From Salipiger pallidus (GTDB taxonomy: Bacteria; Pseudomonadota; Alphaproteobacteria; Rhodobacterales; Rhodobacteraceae), in NCBI RefSeq assembly GCF_014643635.1, contig NZ_BMJV01000003.1:186001-250000 (forward strand): DNA of 64,000 bases, written 5' to 3'. How positions within the stretch are numbered: the first letter of the stretch is position 1; the number at the start of each line of letters is the position of its first letter. Under the pieces are notes generated by a model. That model saw nothing but the letters and a program-made list of their open reading frames with translations. It ran no database searches and was not told the DNA's origin. Position numbers and translations under genes: made by a program. Of the stretch, positions 35,086 through 44,185 are shown in pieces.

Positions 35086-38000
35086 TCACTCGGCGGGGAT
35101 CGCGGTGCTCTCTTCGATTCCCAACGGGTGGGCGATCTTGTTGAGCATCTCCTTCGGGCAGACCTGCAGGAAGTGGCCCTTCTCAAGCTCCCAGTGCTGC
35201 AGGATGTCCTGCGCCTTGCGTGACCGGGTCTCCGCGACGTGGCGTTCGATAAGGCCCTTGAGCTCTGCTTCCCAGTGCTCGGACGTCACGGGGCAGGTGA
35301 CGAGGCTTTCCATGTTCATCAGGGCCTGCGCCTTGCCCTCGGGATCGTAGAGATAGGCCATGCCGCCGGTCATGCCGGCGCCAAAGTTGGCCCCGATCTC
35401 GCCAAGGATCACCGCGATGCCGCCGGTCATGTATTCACACCCGTTAGAACCGCAGCCCTCGACCACCACCTTGGCACCCGAGTTGCGCACCGCGAAACGC
35501 TCACCGGCGCGGCCCGCGGCGAAGAGGTAGCCATCCGTCGCACCGTAAAGAACGGTGTTGCCGATGATGGTGTTGTCCTCGGCCTTGAGCGGCGAGTTCA
35601 TCGGCGGACGCACCACGACGGTGCCCCCGGACAGACCCTTGGCCACGTAGTCATTTGCATCCCCGGACACCTCGATCTTGAGACCCGGAGCGGCAAACGC
35701 CCCTAGCGACTGACCGGCGCTGCCCGTCAGCTTGATGTGCAGGTGGTCGGGCTGAAGCGCGTTGCGCATGCCGAACTTGCTGACGATGTGGCTCGAGGTC
35801 CGCGTGCCCACGGTGCGGTGGGTGTTTTCCACCGCGTAGCTGAGCTGCATCTTCTCGCCATCCTCGAGGAAGCGATGACCGTCGCGCACGATCTCGGCGT
35901 CGAGCGTGTCGAGCGCGGGGTTCCGCGGCTTGGAGCGGTCGTAGACGATGTCGTCGGCCCCATCCACGCGGATCAGCAGCGGGTTGAGGTCGAGGTCATC
36001 AAGATGTTCGGACCCACGCGACACCTGGTGCAGCAGGTCGGCACGGCCAATCACGTCGTTCAGGCTGCGGGCACCGATGGAGGCGAGGATCTCGCGCACT
36101 TCGGTGGCGTAGAAGGTGATGAGGTTCACCACCTTGTCCGCGTTGCCGGTGAACTTGCCGCGCAGTTCCTCGTCCTGGGTACACACGCCCACGGGGCAGG
36201 TGTTGGACTGGCACTGACGCACCATGATGCAGCCCATCGCGATCAGGGCGGCGGTGCCGATGCCGTACTCCTCGGCGCCCAGCATCGCGGCCATGACGAT
36301 GTCACGACCCGTGCGCAGGCCGCCGTCGGTGCGCAGCGTCACACGGTCCCGCAGCTTGTTCATCGCAAGAACCTGATGCGCCTCGGTGAGGCCCATTTCC
36401 CACGGCAGACCGGCGTGCTTGATCGACGTCGCCGGAGACGCCCCGGTGCCGCCGTTGTGGCCCGAGATCAGGATGATGTCGGCCTTCGCCTTGGCAACAC
36501 CAGCCGCGATGGTCCCCACCCCGGAGGACGCCACCAGCTTCACCGTCACCTTGCAGCGCGGGTTGATCTGCTTGAGATCGTAGATCAGCTGGGCAAGGTC
36601 CTCGATCGAGTAGATGTCGTGGTGCGGCGGCGGCGAGATCAGCGTCACGCCCTTGGTGGAATGGCGCAGGCGGGCGATCAGGTCGGTGACCTTCATCCCT
36701 GGAAGCTGGCCACCCTCGCCGGGCTTGGCGCCCTGCGCGACCTTGATCTCAAGCTCTTCGCAGTGGTTGAGGTATTCCGCCGTGACGCCGAAACGCCCCG
36801 AAGCCACCTGCTTGATCTTGGCCGACGGGTTGTCGCCGTTGGGTTCCGGCACAAAGTGCGCCGGATCCTCGCCGCCCTCGCCGCTGTCCGACTTCGCGCC
36901 GATGCGGTTCATGGCAACGTTCAGCGTCTTGTGCGCCTCGGGCGACAGCGCGCCAAGGCTCATGCCCGGCGTCACGAAGCGCTTGCGGATCGAGGTGATG
37001 CTCTCCACCTCTTCCAGCGGGATCGCCTTGCCGATGGGTTTGAAGTCCAGCAGGTCGCGCAGGTGGATCGGCGGGTTGGCCCGCATCGCCTTGGAATAGG
37101 TCTTCCACAGCTCGTAGGACGCCTTGTTGCAGGCCGCCTGCATAAGATGCATCGACTGGGCACCCCAGGCGTGGGTCTCGCCCGACTTGCGCGCCTTGTA
37201 GAAGCCGCCGATGGGCAGCACGTCGCGCCCGCCCTTGTAGGCCAGACCGTGGATTTCCTCGGCCTTGTTCTGGATGCCGTGCACACCGATGCCGGAGATG
37301 CGGGACAGCATGCCGGGGAAGTATTCTGCCACCATGGCGCGGCTGAGGCCCACCGCCTCGAAGTTGAGACCGCCACGGTAGGACGAGATCACCGAGATGC
37401 CCATCTTGGCCATGATCTTGAGCATGCCCTGATCGATGGCGTCGCGATAGCGGCGCACGTTTTCGGTCAGGGTGCCGTCAAGCAGGCCGCGGCTGATGCG
37501 GTCGGCAATGCTGTCCTCGGCAAGGTAGGGGTTCACGATGGTCGCACCGCAGCCCACGAGGACCGCGAAGTAATGCGGGTCGATGCATTCCGCCGACCGC
37601 ACGCCAAGCGAGCAGAAGGTGCGCAGACCCTTCTTGGTCAGCCACGAGTGGACCGCCGACGTGGCAAGGATCATCGGCATCGCGACCTTGTCGTCCGATT
37701 GCAGGTGATCGGTCAGCATGATGTGGCCGCCGCCCGAGCGCACCGCGTCCTCGGCTTCCATGCGGATGCGCTGCAGCGCCTCGCGCAGGGCGCCTTCGCC
37801 GGCACCGGCGGGGAAGGTGCAGTCGATCTCGACCATGCTGGCGTTGAAGTGGTTGGTCAGCTCGTCAAGCTGGGCGTTGCCCACGAAGGGGCTGTCCAGC
37901 ACGAGGATCTCGGTCTGGGAGCTCGATTCATCCAGCACGTTCTTGAGGTTGCCGAACCGCGTCTTGAGCGACATTACGCGGAATTCGCGCAGGCTGTCGA

Positions 38001-39627
38001 TCGGCGGGTTGGTCACCTGGCTGAAGTTCTGGCGGAAGAAGTGCGACAGGGGCCGGTACTTCTTGGACAGGACCGCCGACGGCGTGTCGTCCCCCATGGA
38101 GGCAAGGGTTTCCTTGCCGTCCTCGGCCATGGGCGCAAGGATCTGTTCCAGCTCCTCGATGGAATAGCCCGCCGCGATCTGGCGCTGGCGCAGCTCGGGC
38201 CCCGAGAACATCGCGGTTTCGGTCACCTTGGACAGAGGGCCGTCCAGTTCCGAGATCTTGCCGACCCACTCACCGAAGGGTTGGGACGCGGCAAGCCGGT
38301 CCTTGATCTCGGTGTCGCGGTAGATCTTGCCCTCTTCCATGTCGACGGCAATCATCTGGCCGGGCCCAAGCGCGCCCTTTTCGCGTACGGTGGATTCGTC
38401 CACCGGCACCATGCCCGCCTCGGAGCCCGCGATCAGCAGGTCATCGCCGGTGACGACGTAGCGCATCGGGCGCAGGCCGTTGCGGTCGAGCCCGCCGCAG
38501 ACCCAGCGACCATCGGTCATGGCAAGCGCGGCGGGGCCGTCCCACGGCTCCATCACGGAGTTCACGTAGGAATACATGTCGCGCCACGCCTGCGGCAGCT
38601 CAACCGCCTGGTTGGACCAGCTCTCGGGGATCAGCATGGTCTTGGCCATCGGCGCGTTGCGGCCCGCACGCACCAGCACTTCGAACACCGCGTCGAGCGC
38701 GGCGGAGTCCGACGCGCCGTTGGCGATGATCGGCTTGATGTCCTCGGCCATGTCACCAAAGGTCGAAGAGGCCATGCGGATCTCGTGGCTCTTCATCCAG
38801 TTGGTGTTGCCCTTGATGGTATTGATCTCGCCGTTGTGGGCCAGCATCCGGAAAGGCTGGGCCAGCCACCACTGCGGGAAGGTGTTGGTGGAATAGCGCT
38901 GGTGGTAGATCGCGAAGGCAGATTCGAAACGTTCGTCCTGAAGGTCCGGGTAGAATTCGCTGACCTGCTCGGCCAGCATCATGCCCTTGTAGATGATCGA
39001 CCGGCAGGACAGGGAAGCGATGTAAAGCTCGTTGATGCCGGCCGCCTGCGCTGCCTTCTCGATGCGGCGACGGATGACGTACAGCTCGCGCTCGAAGGTC
39101 TCCTCGTCCACGCCCTTGGCGTTCGAGATCAGGATCTGCTCGATCTCGGGGCGGGTGGCATTGGCTTTCTCGCCAAGGCAGTCGACGTTCACCGGAACGT
39201 GGCGCCAGCCGTAGATGTAGTGGCCCATGCGCAGGACTTCGGTCTCGACGATGGTCCGGCAGGTTTCCTGCGCCGCGAAGTTGGTGCGCGGCAGGAAGAC
39301 CTGGCCCACGGCCATCAGCTCGTTCTTGCGGGGGGCGTGGCCGGTGCGGTCGATCTGGTCGTAGAAGAAGGCGACCGGGATCTGCACGTGGATGCCCGCG
39401 CCATCACCGGTCTTGCCATCGGCGTCGACCGCGCCGCGGTGCCAGATCGCCTTGAGGGCGGTGATGCCCGCTTCGACCACCTTGCGCGACGGCTTGCCGT
39501 TGATCGAGACCACGAGGCCCACGCCACAGGACGAATGCTCATGTTCCTCGCGGAACATGCCGTTTTCGTTCATCCACTTGCGCTTGGCTTCCTCGGCTGC
39601 GACCCAGGTTTCATCGTACTTGGTCAT
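35086..39627 (-). CDS. gltB: Glutamate synthase (NADPH) large subunit
   Basis: A 1513-residue large subunit that moves the glutamine amide nitrogen to 2-oxoglutarate, giving two glutamates. After a short propeptide, Cys34 (SSCGVGLVV) is the expected nucleophile of the N-terminal glutaminase domain (to about residue 430). The FMN synthase domain lies around residues 800-1230, with 3Fe-4S cysteines in CIMVRQCQSNTCPVGVC near 1145 and the channel residues before it. The C-terminal beta-helix (GXGXG) domain ends the protein. gltD lies upstream on the same strand, separated by a GFA gene. Together with glnK-amtB it forms the nitrogen-assimilation theme of this window. Confidence 0.97.
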   Translation of the reverse strand: MTKYDETWVAAEEAKRKWMNENGMFREEHEHSSCGVGLVVSINGKPSRKVVEAGITALKAIWHRGAVDADGKTGDGAGIHVQIPVAFFYDQIDRTGHAPRKNELMAVGQVFLPRTNFAAQETCRTIVETEVLRMGHYIYGWRHVPVNVDCLGEKANATRPEIEQILISNAKGVDEETFERELYVIRRRIEKAAQAAGINELYIASLSCRSIIYKGMMLAEQVSEFYPDLQDERFESAFAIYHQRYSTNTFPQWWLAQPFRMLAHNGEINTIKGNTNWMKSHEIRMASSTFGDMAEDIKPIIANGASDSAALDAVFEVLVRAGRNAPMAKTMLIPESWSNQAVELPQAWRDMYSYVNSVMEPWDGPAALAMTDGRWVCGGLDRNGLRPMRYVVTGDDLLIAGSEAGMVPVDESTVREKGALGPGQMIAVDMEEGKIYRDTEIKDRLAASQPFGEWVGKISELDGPLSKVTETAMFSGPELRQRQIAAGYSIEELEQILAPMAEDGKETLASMGDDTPSAVLSKKYRPLSHFFRQNFSQVTNPPIDSLREFRVMSLKTRFGNLKNVLDESSSQTEILVLDSPFVGNAQLDELTNHFNASMVEIDCTFPAGAGEGALREALQRIRMEAEDAVRSGGGHIMLTDHLQSDDKVAMPMILATSAVHSWLTKKGLRTFCSLGVRSAECIDPHYFAVLVGCGATIVNPYLAEDSIADRISRGLLDGTLTENVRRYRDAIDQGMLKIMAKMGISVISSYRGGLNFEAVGLSRAMVAEYFPGMLSRISGIGVHGIQNKAEEIHGLAYKGGRDVLPIGGFYKARKSGETHAWGAQSMHLMQAACNKASYELWKTYSKAMRANPPIHLRDLLDFKPIGKAIPLEEVESITSIRKRFVTPGMSLGALSPEAHKTLNVAMNRIGAKSDSGEGGEDPAHFVPEPNGDNPSAKIKQVASGRFGVTAEYLNHCEELEIKVAQGAKPGEGGQLPGMKVTDLIARLRHSTKGVTLISPPPHHDIYSIEDLAQLIYDLKQINPRCKVTVKLVASSGVGTIAAGVAKAKADIILISGHNGGTGASPATSIKHAGLPWEMGLTEAHQVLAMNKLRDRVTLRTDGGLRTGRDIVMAAMLGAEEYGIGTAALIAMGCIMVRQCQSNTCPVGVCTQDEELRGKFTGNADKVVNLITFYATEVREILASIGARSLNDVIGRADLLHQVSRGSEHLDDLDLNPLLIRVDGADDIVYDRSKPRNPALDTLDAEIVRDGHRFLEDGEKMQLSYAVENTHRTVGTRTSSHIVSKFGMRNALQPDHLHIKLTGSAGQSLGAFAAPGLKIEVSGDANDYVAKGLSGGTVVVRPPMNSPLKAEDNTIIGNTVLYGATDGYLFAAGRAGERFAVRNSGAKVVVEGCGSNGCEYMTGGIAVILGEIGANFGAGMTGGMAYLYDPEGKAQALMNMESLVTCPVTSEHWEAELKGLIERHVAETRSRKAQDILQHWELEKGHFLQVCPKEMLNKIAHPLGIEESTAIPAE

Positions 39628-39671
39628 GGCATTGCACCTCCATGCAAGGGCCGCGTGCTGCGGCCGGTCTC

Positions 39672-39738
39672 GTCACTCCGGCGCGGGGGCCGGTAAGGTC
39701 ATTCCGGCGCGGGGCCGGTCAGGTCGGGTCGGGTCAGG
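39672..39738. repeat. Direct repeats and short TC(A/G)GG pentamer run
   Basis: Two imperfect 25/26-bp direct copies (39672-39697 and 39698-39722, GTCA(C/T)TCCGGCGCGGG...) run into TCAGG-TCGGG-TCGGG-TCAGG (39719-39738), in the gap between the GFA and gltB genes. The pentamer is a variant of the TCAGG unit of the large array near recO. Confidence 0.75.
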
Positions 39739-40168
39739 CGTCGTCCACCTGAACCCCGTATTTCGTCAGGGTCTCGGCGCGGGTCATCCGCAGATGATCG
39801 CCCGAAAGCCGCCAGCAGTCCGGCTGCTGATCGGCAAAGATCTCGCGTTCGAGCACCAGCCCCGTGGCATCGTCGAGCGAGCCGAGGGTCACTTCGTAAT
39901 CGCCGCCGCCATCTTCTCCCTTGTCGAAGCGGTACCAGAGCACCGATCCGCAGAGGCCGCAGAATTCGCGGCTGGCCCAGGCCGAGGAGCGGAAGGCGCG
40001 GATGTGCTCCGCCCCCTCCAGCGCCATGTCCGAGGCCGGGACCGTGGCGGCGAACAGCGCCGATCCGGTCCACCGGCGGCACTGCTCGCAATGGCATACG
40101 CCAAGGCCGGTCATGGAGGAGGCGGTGTAACGCACCGCTCCGCACATGCAGCCACCCGTCCGTTCCAT
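39734..40168 (-). CDS. GFA-family (glutathione-dependent formaldehyde-activating-like) protein
   Basis: A 144-residue GFA-domain protein with zinc-binding cysteines in GGCMCGAVRY (near residue 8), VCHCEQCRR (near 26) and FCGLCGS (near 70). Most GFA-like proteins are not proven to act on formaldehyde, so the activity is unknown. The start MERTGGCMCG at 40168 is supported by domain position. It sits between gltD and gltB on the same strand, separating two subunits of one enzyme, which may be chance insertion. Confidence 0.9.
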   Translation of the reverse strand: MERTGGCMCGAVRYTASSMTGLGVCHCEQCRRWTGSALFAATVPASDMALEGAEHIRAFRSSAWASREFCGLCGSVLWYRFDKGEDGGGDYEVTLGSLDDATGLVLEREIFADQQPDCWRLSGDHLRMTRAETLTKYGVQVDDA

Positions 40169-40271
40169 ACCGCAGCTCCTTCGGTCCGGGACGCCCCCAT
40201 CGCACCGGGACGCCTTCAGCTTTACGAGAATACTCGCGAAACGCGCCCCGCCAGTGGCGGGGCATTCTGGA

Positions 40272-41708
40272 TCACTCGGCGGCGATGACAGCCTGCTTGT
40301 CGAGATCCTGAAGCACGTGCTCGGCGCAGTCGCGGCCATCGCGAATGGCCCAGACCACGAGCGATGCACCGCGCACGATGTCGCCCACCGCGTAGACGCC
40401 CGGCAGGGCGGTGCGGCCGCTGGTGAACTCGGCCCGGATGGTGCCCCAGCGGGTCACTTCAAGCTCGGGCGCGCCCCAGAGGGTCGGCAGCTCTTCGGCT
40501 TCGAAGCCAAGCGCCTTGATGACGATGTCCGCCGGTTCGTCGTATTCCGAGCCGTCGATGATCTCGGGGCTCTGACGACCCGAGGCATCGGGCAGGCCAA
40601 GGCGCATGCGGTCCACGACCACGGCCGACACCGGATCACCCTTGAAGCTTTTCGGCGCGGTCAGCCATTCGAACTGCACGCCTTCTTCCTCGGCGTTCTG
40701 GGTTTCGCGCTGGCTGCCCGGCATGTTGGCACGGTCTCGGCGGTAGAGACACTTGACCGAGGTCGCGCCCTGGCGGATCGCCGTGCGCACGCAGTCCATG
40801 GCGGTGTCGCCGCCGCCGATCACCACGACGTTCTTGCCGTTCGCGTTCAGCTCGCCGCTGTCATACTCGGGGACGGTGTCGCCGAAGTTCGCCACGCGGT
40901 TCGATGCGGTGAGATAGTCGATGGCCTTCACGATGCCCTTGGCGCCTGCACCGGGGCCGGTAAGATCGCGGCTCTTGTATACGCCGGTGGCGACGATGAC
41001 CGCATCGTGCTGGTTGCGGATTTCCTCGAAGGACATGTCCTCGCCCACGGTGCAGTTCATGACGAAGCGAACGCCGCCGTCCTCGAGCTGCTTCATGCGG
41101 CGCATGACGATTTCCTTCTCGAGCTTGAAGCCCGGGATGCCGTAGGTCAGCAGGCCGCCGCCACGATCGTAGCGGTCATAGACCGTCACCTGCACGCCGG
41201 CGCGGCGCAGCATGTCCGCCGCCGCAAGGCCGCCAGGGCCCGCGCCGATGATGCCGACGCTCTCCGAGCGTTCCACGGCGGGGGAGGCGGGCTTGACCCA
41301 GCCTTTTTCCCACGCGGTGTCGGTGATGTATTTCTCGACCGAGCCGATGGTCACGGTGCCATGGCCCGACTGCTCGATGACGCAGTTGCCTTCGCACAGG
41401 CGATCCTGCGGGCAGATGCGGCCACAGATCTCGGGGAAGGTGTTCGTCGCCTGGCTGACCGCATACGCCTCTTCGAGGCGACCGGTGGCGGTAAGGTTCA
41501 GCCAGTCGGGGATGTTGTTGTGCAGCGGGCAGTGGCTCTGGCAGTAGGGCACGCCACACTGCGAGCAGCGGCTGGCCTGTTCTTCGGCCTTGGCCGAAGC
41601 AAACTCTGCATAGATTTCGTCGAAATCTTCCTTGCGCGTCTCGGCCCCGCGTTTCTCGGGCATGTCGCGCGAGATCTTCACGAATTTGAGCATCGGCTGT
41701 TTCGCCAT
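40272..41708 (-). CDS. gltD: Glutamate synthase (NADPH) small subunit
   Basis: A 478-residue flavoprotein that oxidises NADPH and passes electrons through Fe-S clusters to GltB. The N-terminal cysteine clusters are Cys48, 51, 56, 60 (CSQCGVPYCQSHC) and Cys95, 99, 105, 109 (CGRICPQDRLCEGNC), holding two 4Fe-4S clusters. The FAD motif GIIGAGPGGLAAA is near residue 155, and the NADPH motif VVVIGGGDTAMD near 295. A GFA gene of 435 bases lies between it and gltB. It is divergent from uppP. Confidence 0.97.
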   Translation of the reverse strand: MAKQPMLKFVKISRDMPEKRGAETRKEDFDEIYAEFASAKAEEQASRCSQCGVPYCQSHCPLHNNIPDWLNLTATGRLEEAYAVSQATNTFPEICGRICPQDRLCEGNCVIEQSGHGTVTIGSVEKYITDTAWEKGWVKPASPAVERSESVGIIGAGPGGLAAADMLRRAGVQVTVYDRYDRGGGLLTYGIPGFKLEKEIVMRRMKQLEDGGVRFVMNCTVGEDMSFEEIRNQHDAVIVATGVYKSRDLTGPGAGAKGIVKAIDYLTASNRVANFGDTVPEYDSGELNANGKNVVVIGGGDTAMDCVRTAIRQGATSVKCLYRRDRANMPGSQRETQNAEEEGVQFEWLTAPKSFKGDPVSAVVVDRMRLGLPDASGRQSPEIIDGSEYDEPADIVIKALGFEAEELPTLWGAPELEVTRWGTIRAEFTSGRTALPGVYAVGDIVRGASLVVWAIRDGRDCAEHVLQDLDKQAVIAAE

Positions 41709-41935
41709 CTTCCTGGGTCTCCGAGCAAGTCCTTGGGTGCGGCTTGATTAAACAAGGAGAATGGAAAAGAAAAGTCAGATATGTTGACCTATATCCGCTT
41801 TATTGGCCTTGTCGGAGCCACCCCGAGGCAAAAACTTCACGAAATTAGGTCCGATGCGTTACCTAAATGCGTCTTTAACCACTTTTCACAAGGCGCTATA
41901 GCCTTGGAAGACAGGCTAGCGAACGGAATGCTCTC

Positions 41936-42739
41936 ATGCCAATGCTTCAACTGATCCTGCTGGCCCTGATCCAGGGAATCACCGAGTTTCTGCCCATATC
42001 TTCGTCGGGACACCTGATCCTGCTGCCCGGCCTTACCGGTATGGCGGACCAGGGGCAGGCCATCGACGTGGCTGTGCACGTGGGTACGCTGGCGGCGGTG
42101 GTGCTGTATTTCAGGGCAGATGTCGCCGTGGCCCTGCGCGGCACCGGCCACCTGCTGCGCGGACGGCGCGATACCGAGGCCTCGCGGCTGGCGCTGGGGC
42201 TGGCGATTGCCACGGTGCCCGTGGTGATTGCGGGGCTGCTGCTGAAGATCACGGGTTTTGACGAGGCGCTGCGGTCCGTCGCCGTGATCGGCTGGACCAT
42301 GCTGGGCTTTGGCATCTTGCTGTGGATCGCCGACCAGAAAGGCTCAGAAACCAAGAGAGAAGCCGACTGGGGCTCGATGGATGCACTCAAGATGGGGTTG
42401 TGGCAGGCGGTCGCGCTGATTCCAGGCACCTCACGGTCTGGAATCTGCATCACCGGCGCGCGGTTCATGGGCTACAATCGGCACGATGCGGCCAAGATTT
42501 CGATGCTGATGTCGATCCCGACGATCCTTGCCTCCGGCGCGCTGCTGGGACTCGAGGTCGCGTCCGAAGCGGATGCGCAGGTGGCCATCGACGGCGCTAT
42601 CGGGGCGGTCTTTGCCTTCGGAGCGGCGCTGATCGCGTTGTCGCTGATGATGCGCCTGCTGCGGTCGGTCAGCTTCACACCTTACGTGATCTACCGCGTC
42701 GTGCTGGGTGCGGGCCTGCTGTGGTTCGCCTACGCCTGA
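41936..42739 (+). CDS. uppP: Undecaprenyl-diphosphatase
   Basis: BacA/UppP, 267 aa, a multi-pass inner-membrane phosphatase that recycles undecaprenyl diphosphate to the monophosphate carrier for cell-wall synthesis. The catalytic motifs are intact: QGITEFLPISSSGH with Glu17 near the N-terminus and PGTSRSG near residue 163. About seven to eight hydrophobic segments follow. It is divergent from gltD across a 227-bp AT-richer gap that presumably contains both promoters. Confidence 0.95.
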   Translation: MPMLQLILLALIQGITEFLPISSSGHLILLPGLTGMADQGQAIDVAVHVGTLAAVVLYFRADVAVALRGTGHLLRGRRDTEASRLALGLAIATVPVVIAGLLLKITGFDEALRSVAVIGWTMLGFGILLWIADQKGSETKREADWGSMDALKMGLWQAVALIPGTSRSGICITGARFMGYNRHDAAKISMLMSIPTILASGALLGLEVASEADAQVAIDGAIGAVFAFGAALIALSLMMRLLRSVSFTPYVIYRVVLGAGLLWFAYA

Positions 42740-42775
42740 GCGGCATGTCTGCAACGGATTGATCTGAAAAGGAAC

Positions 42776-42803
42776 GGCCCCGGAGGTTGGGGACTCCGGG
42801 GCC
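42776..42803 (+). terminator. Hairpin after uppP
   Basis: Perfect 10-bp stem GGCCCCGGAG/CTCCGGGGCC with an 8-base loop, 36 bases after the uppP stop. The sequence GATCTGAAAAGG precedes it, as also occurs after amtB. Confidence 0.65.
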
Positions 42804-43021
42804 AGGGCTGCGCGTGCCCGGAACGGCCGGGACGGGCCGTCGGGACAGGTTGGGCCTGCGCAGGAGCGTGGTGTCATCACAGCTGCGCGACACTTGCTTG
42901 AATCCTGCTAGTTCAATGACATTTAGAGGTAAATCGCCGGTCGTACGCCGCAGGCGTATTTCCGCTACAGAGGCTGGCAGTCCGGCGGAAAAGCGCCGAG
43001 TCGCCGCGCCGTTGGTGTGGA

Positions 43022-43492
43022 TCACACACGGTGGTAGGGAGACCCAGCAAGAATTGACGCGGCCCGGTAGAGCTGTTCCGTCAGCATCACCCGAACCAGC
43101 ATGTGCGGCCAGACCATCTTGCCAAACGACAGTGCCATGTCCGCCTCTGCCCGCAGGCCCGGATCGATGCCGTCGGCACCGCCGATGAGGAAGGCCATGT
43201 CCTGCACGCCGCCATCGCGCCGTTTGGCCAGTTCGTCTGCAAAATCCGGAGAGGTCACGAGGCTACCGCGTTCATCCAGAACGCAGAGCCGTGCGCCCGA
43301 GGGCAGGGCGCGGCGCAGCAGGTCGGCTTCCGCCGCCATACCACCGCCCTTGCGGTCCTCGACCTCGATCACGCGCAGGGGGCCAAGCCCCAGCGCGCGT
43401 CCGGTGCGGTCGAACCGCTTGGTGTAATCGTCGACGAGATCCCGTTCAGGCCCTGCCCGAAGGCGCCCGACGACGCAGAGATGTATACGCAT
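43022..43492 (-). CDS. rlmH: 23S rRNA pseudouridine-1915 N3-methyltransferase
   Basis: SPOUT-class methyltransferase of 156 aa that methylates pseudouridine 1915 in 23S rRNA helix 69. The SAM-binding knot is represented by FLIGGADGIDPGL near residue 105 and the C-terminal LVRVMLTEQLYRA with SPYHRV. It ends at a TGA 8 bases before a divergent gap. It follows rsfS on the same strand by 9 bases; the rsfS-rlmH pair is widespread in bacteria. Confidence 0.96.
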   Translation of the reverse strand: MRIHLCVVGRLRAGPERDLVDDYTKRFDRTGRALGLGPLRVIEVEDRKGGGMAAEADLLRRALPSGARLCVLDERGSLVTSPDFADELAKRRDGGVQDMAFLIGGADGIDPGLRAEADMALSFGKMVWPHMLVRVMLTEQLYRAASILAGSPYHRV

Positions 43493-43501
43493 GAGCCGGG
43501 G

Positions 43502-43936
43502 TCAGGACACCGGCTTGGCGCCGTCTACGGGCATCCACATCTTCTCGAGCTGGTAGAACTCGCGGACCTCGGGGCGGAACACGTGGACGATCACGTCGCC
43601 CGCGTCGACCAGAACCCAGTCGCCGGTGTCCTTGCCTTCGGTCTTCGCGAGGACGCCAAGCTTGTGCTTGAGGTCTTCGGCGACGTTGTCGGCAATCGCC
43701 GCGACCTGCCGCGAGGATCGACCGGAGGCGATGACCATCTGGTCGCAGACCGAAGTCTTGCCGCGCAGGTCGATCTGCACGACATCTTCCGCTTTCATGT
43801 CGTCGAGAGATTCGAGGATGGACGCCAGAATATCGGCGTTGGTGACCTCGGAAGTGGGCTGGCCGCTCATGGCTGCCCCCGGCTCGGCGGCGCTTGCCGC
43901 GTTCGCGTTAAGTGACAGGACATTGTCCTCCTTCAT
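43502..43936 (-). CDS. rsfS: Ribosome silencing factor RsfS
   Basis: Iojap-family protein that binds uL14 on the 50S subunit and blocks joining with 30S during starvation. The core (SILESLDDMKAEDVVQIDLR to REFYQLEKMW) is intact, with the conserved VVIASGRSSRQV-type segment near residue 67. I start it at ATG 43936 (144 aa). ATG 43870 (MSGQPTS) is an alternative: the first 22 residues are low in conservation and no good ribosome-binding site distinguishes the two. It is translated ahead of rlmH. Confidence 0.93.
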   Translation of the reverse strand: MKEDNVLSLNANAASAAEPGAAMSGQPTSEVTNADILASILESLDDMKAEDVVQIDLRGKTSVCDQMVIASGRSSRQVAAIADNVAEDLKHKLGVLAKTEGKDTGDWVLVDAGDVIVHVFRPEVREFYQLEKMWMPVDGAKPVS

Positions 43937-44185
43937 GACAAGCGCCGAAAGCCACCCCGGCGCCGGGCGTACCTACAAGATAGCATCGAGTGCGTGAAAT
44001 CTCAATGATTGCGCACCATCGTGCCACCGCCCTCTCGGCGGGAAAGGGGCCTCATAGCCTTTTCCACGGCAGAGTCAAAGCCATTCGCTCTGGCGTGGCC
44101 TTGGGCCGTTGCGTCATCCATGAGCGGTCCGCCGGGCTCGGGGTGGCCCTCGATGGCCGTGCGGGAGACCGGATGAGAGGGCGTT

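Noticed and set aside
35737-39696. A 1319-codon open frame opposite gltB
   Set aside because: It is antisense to a clear gltB and has the composition of a GC-rich shadow frame. The same applies to the long antisense frame over ilvD.
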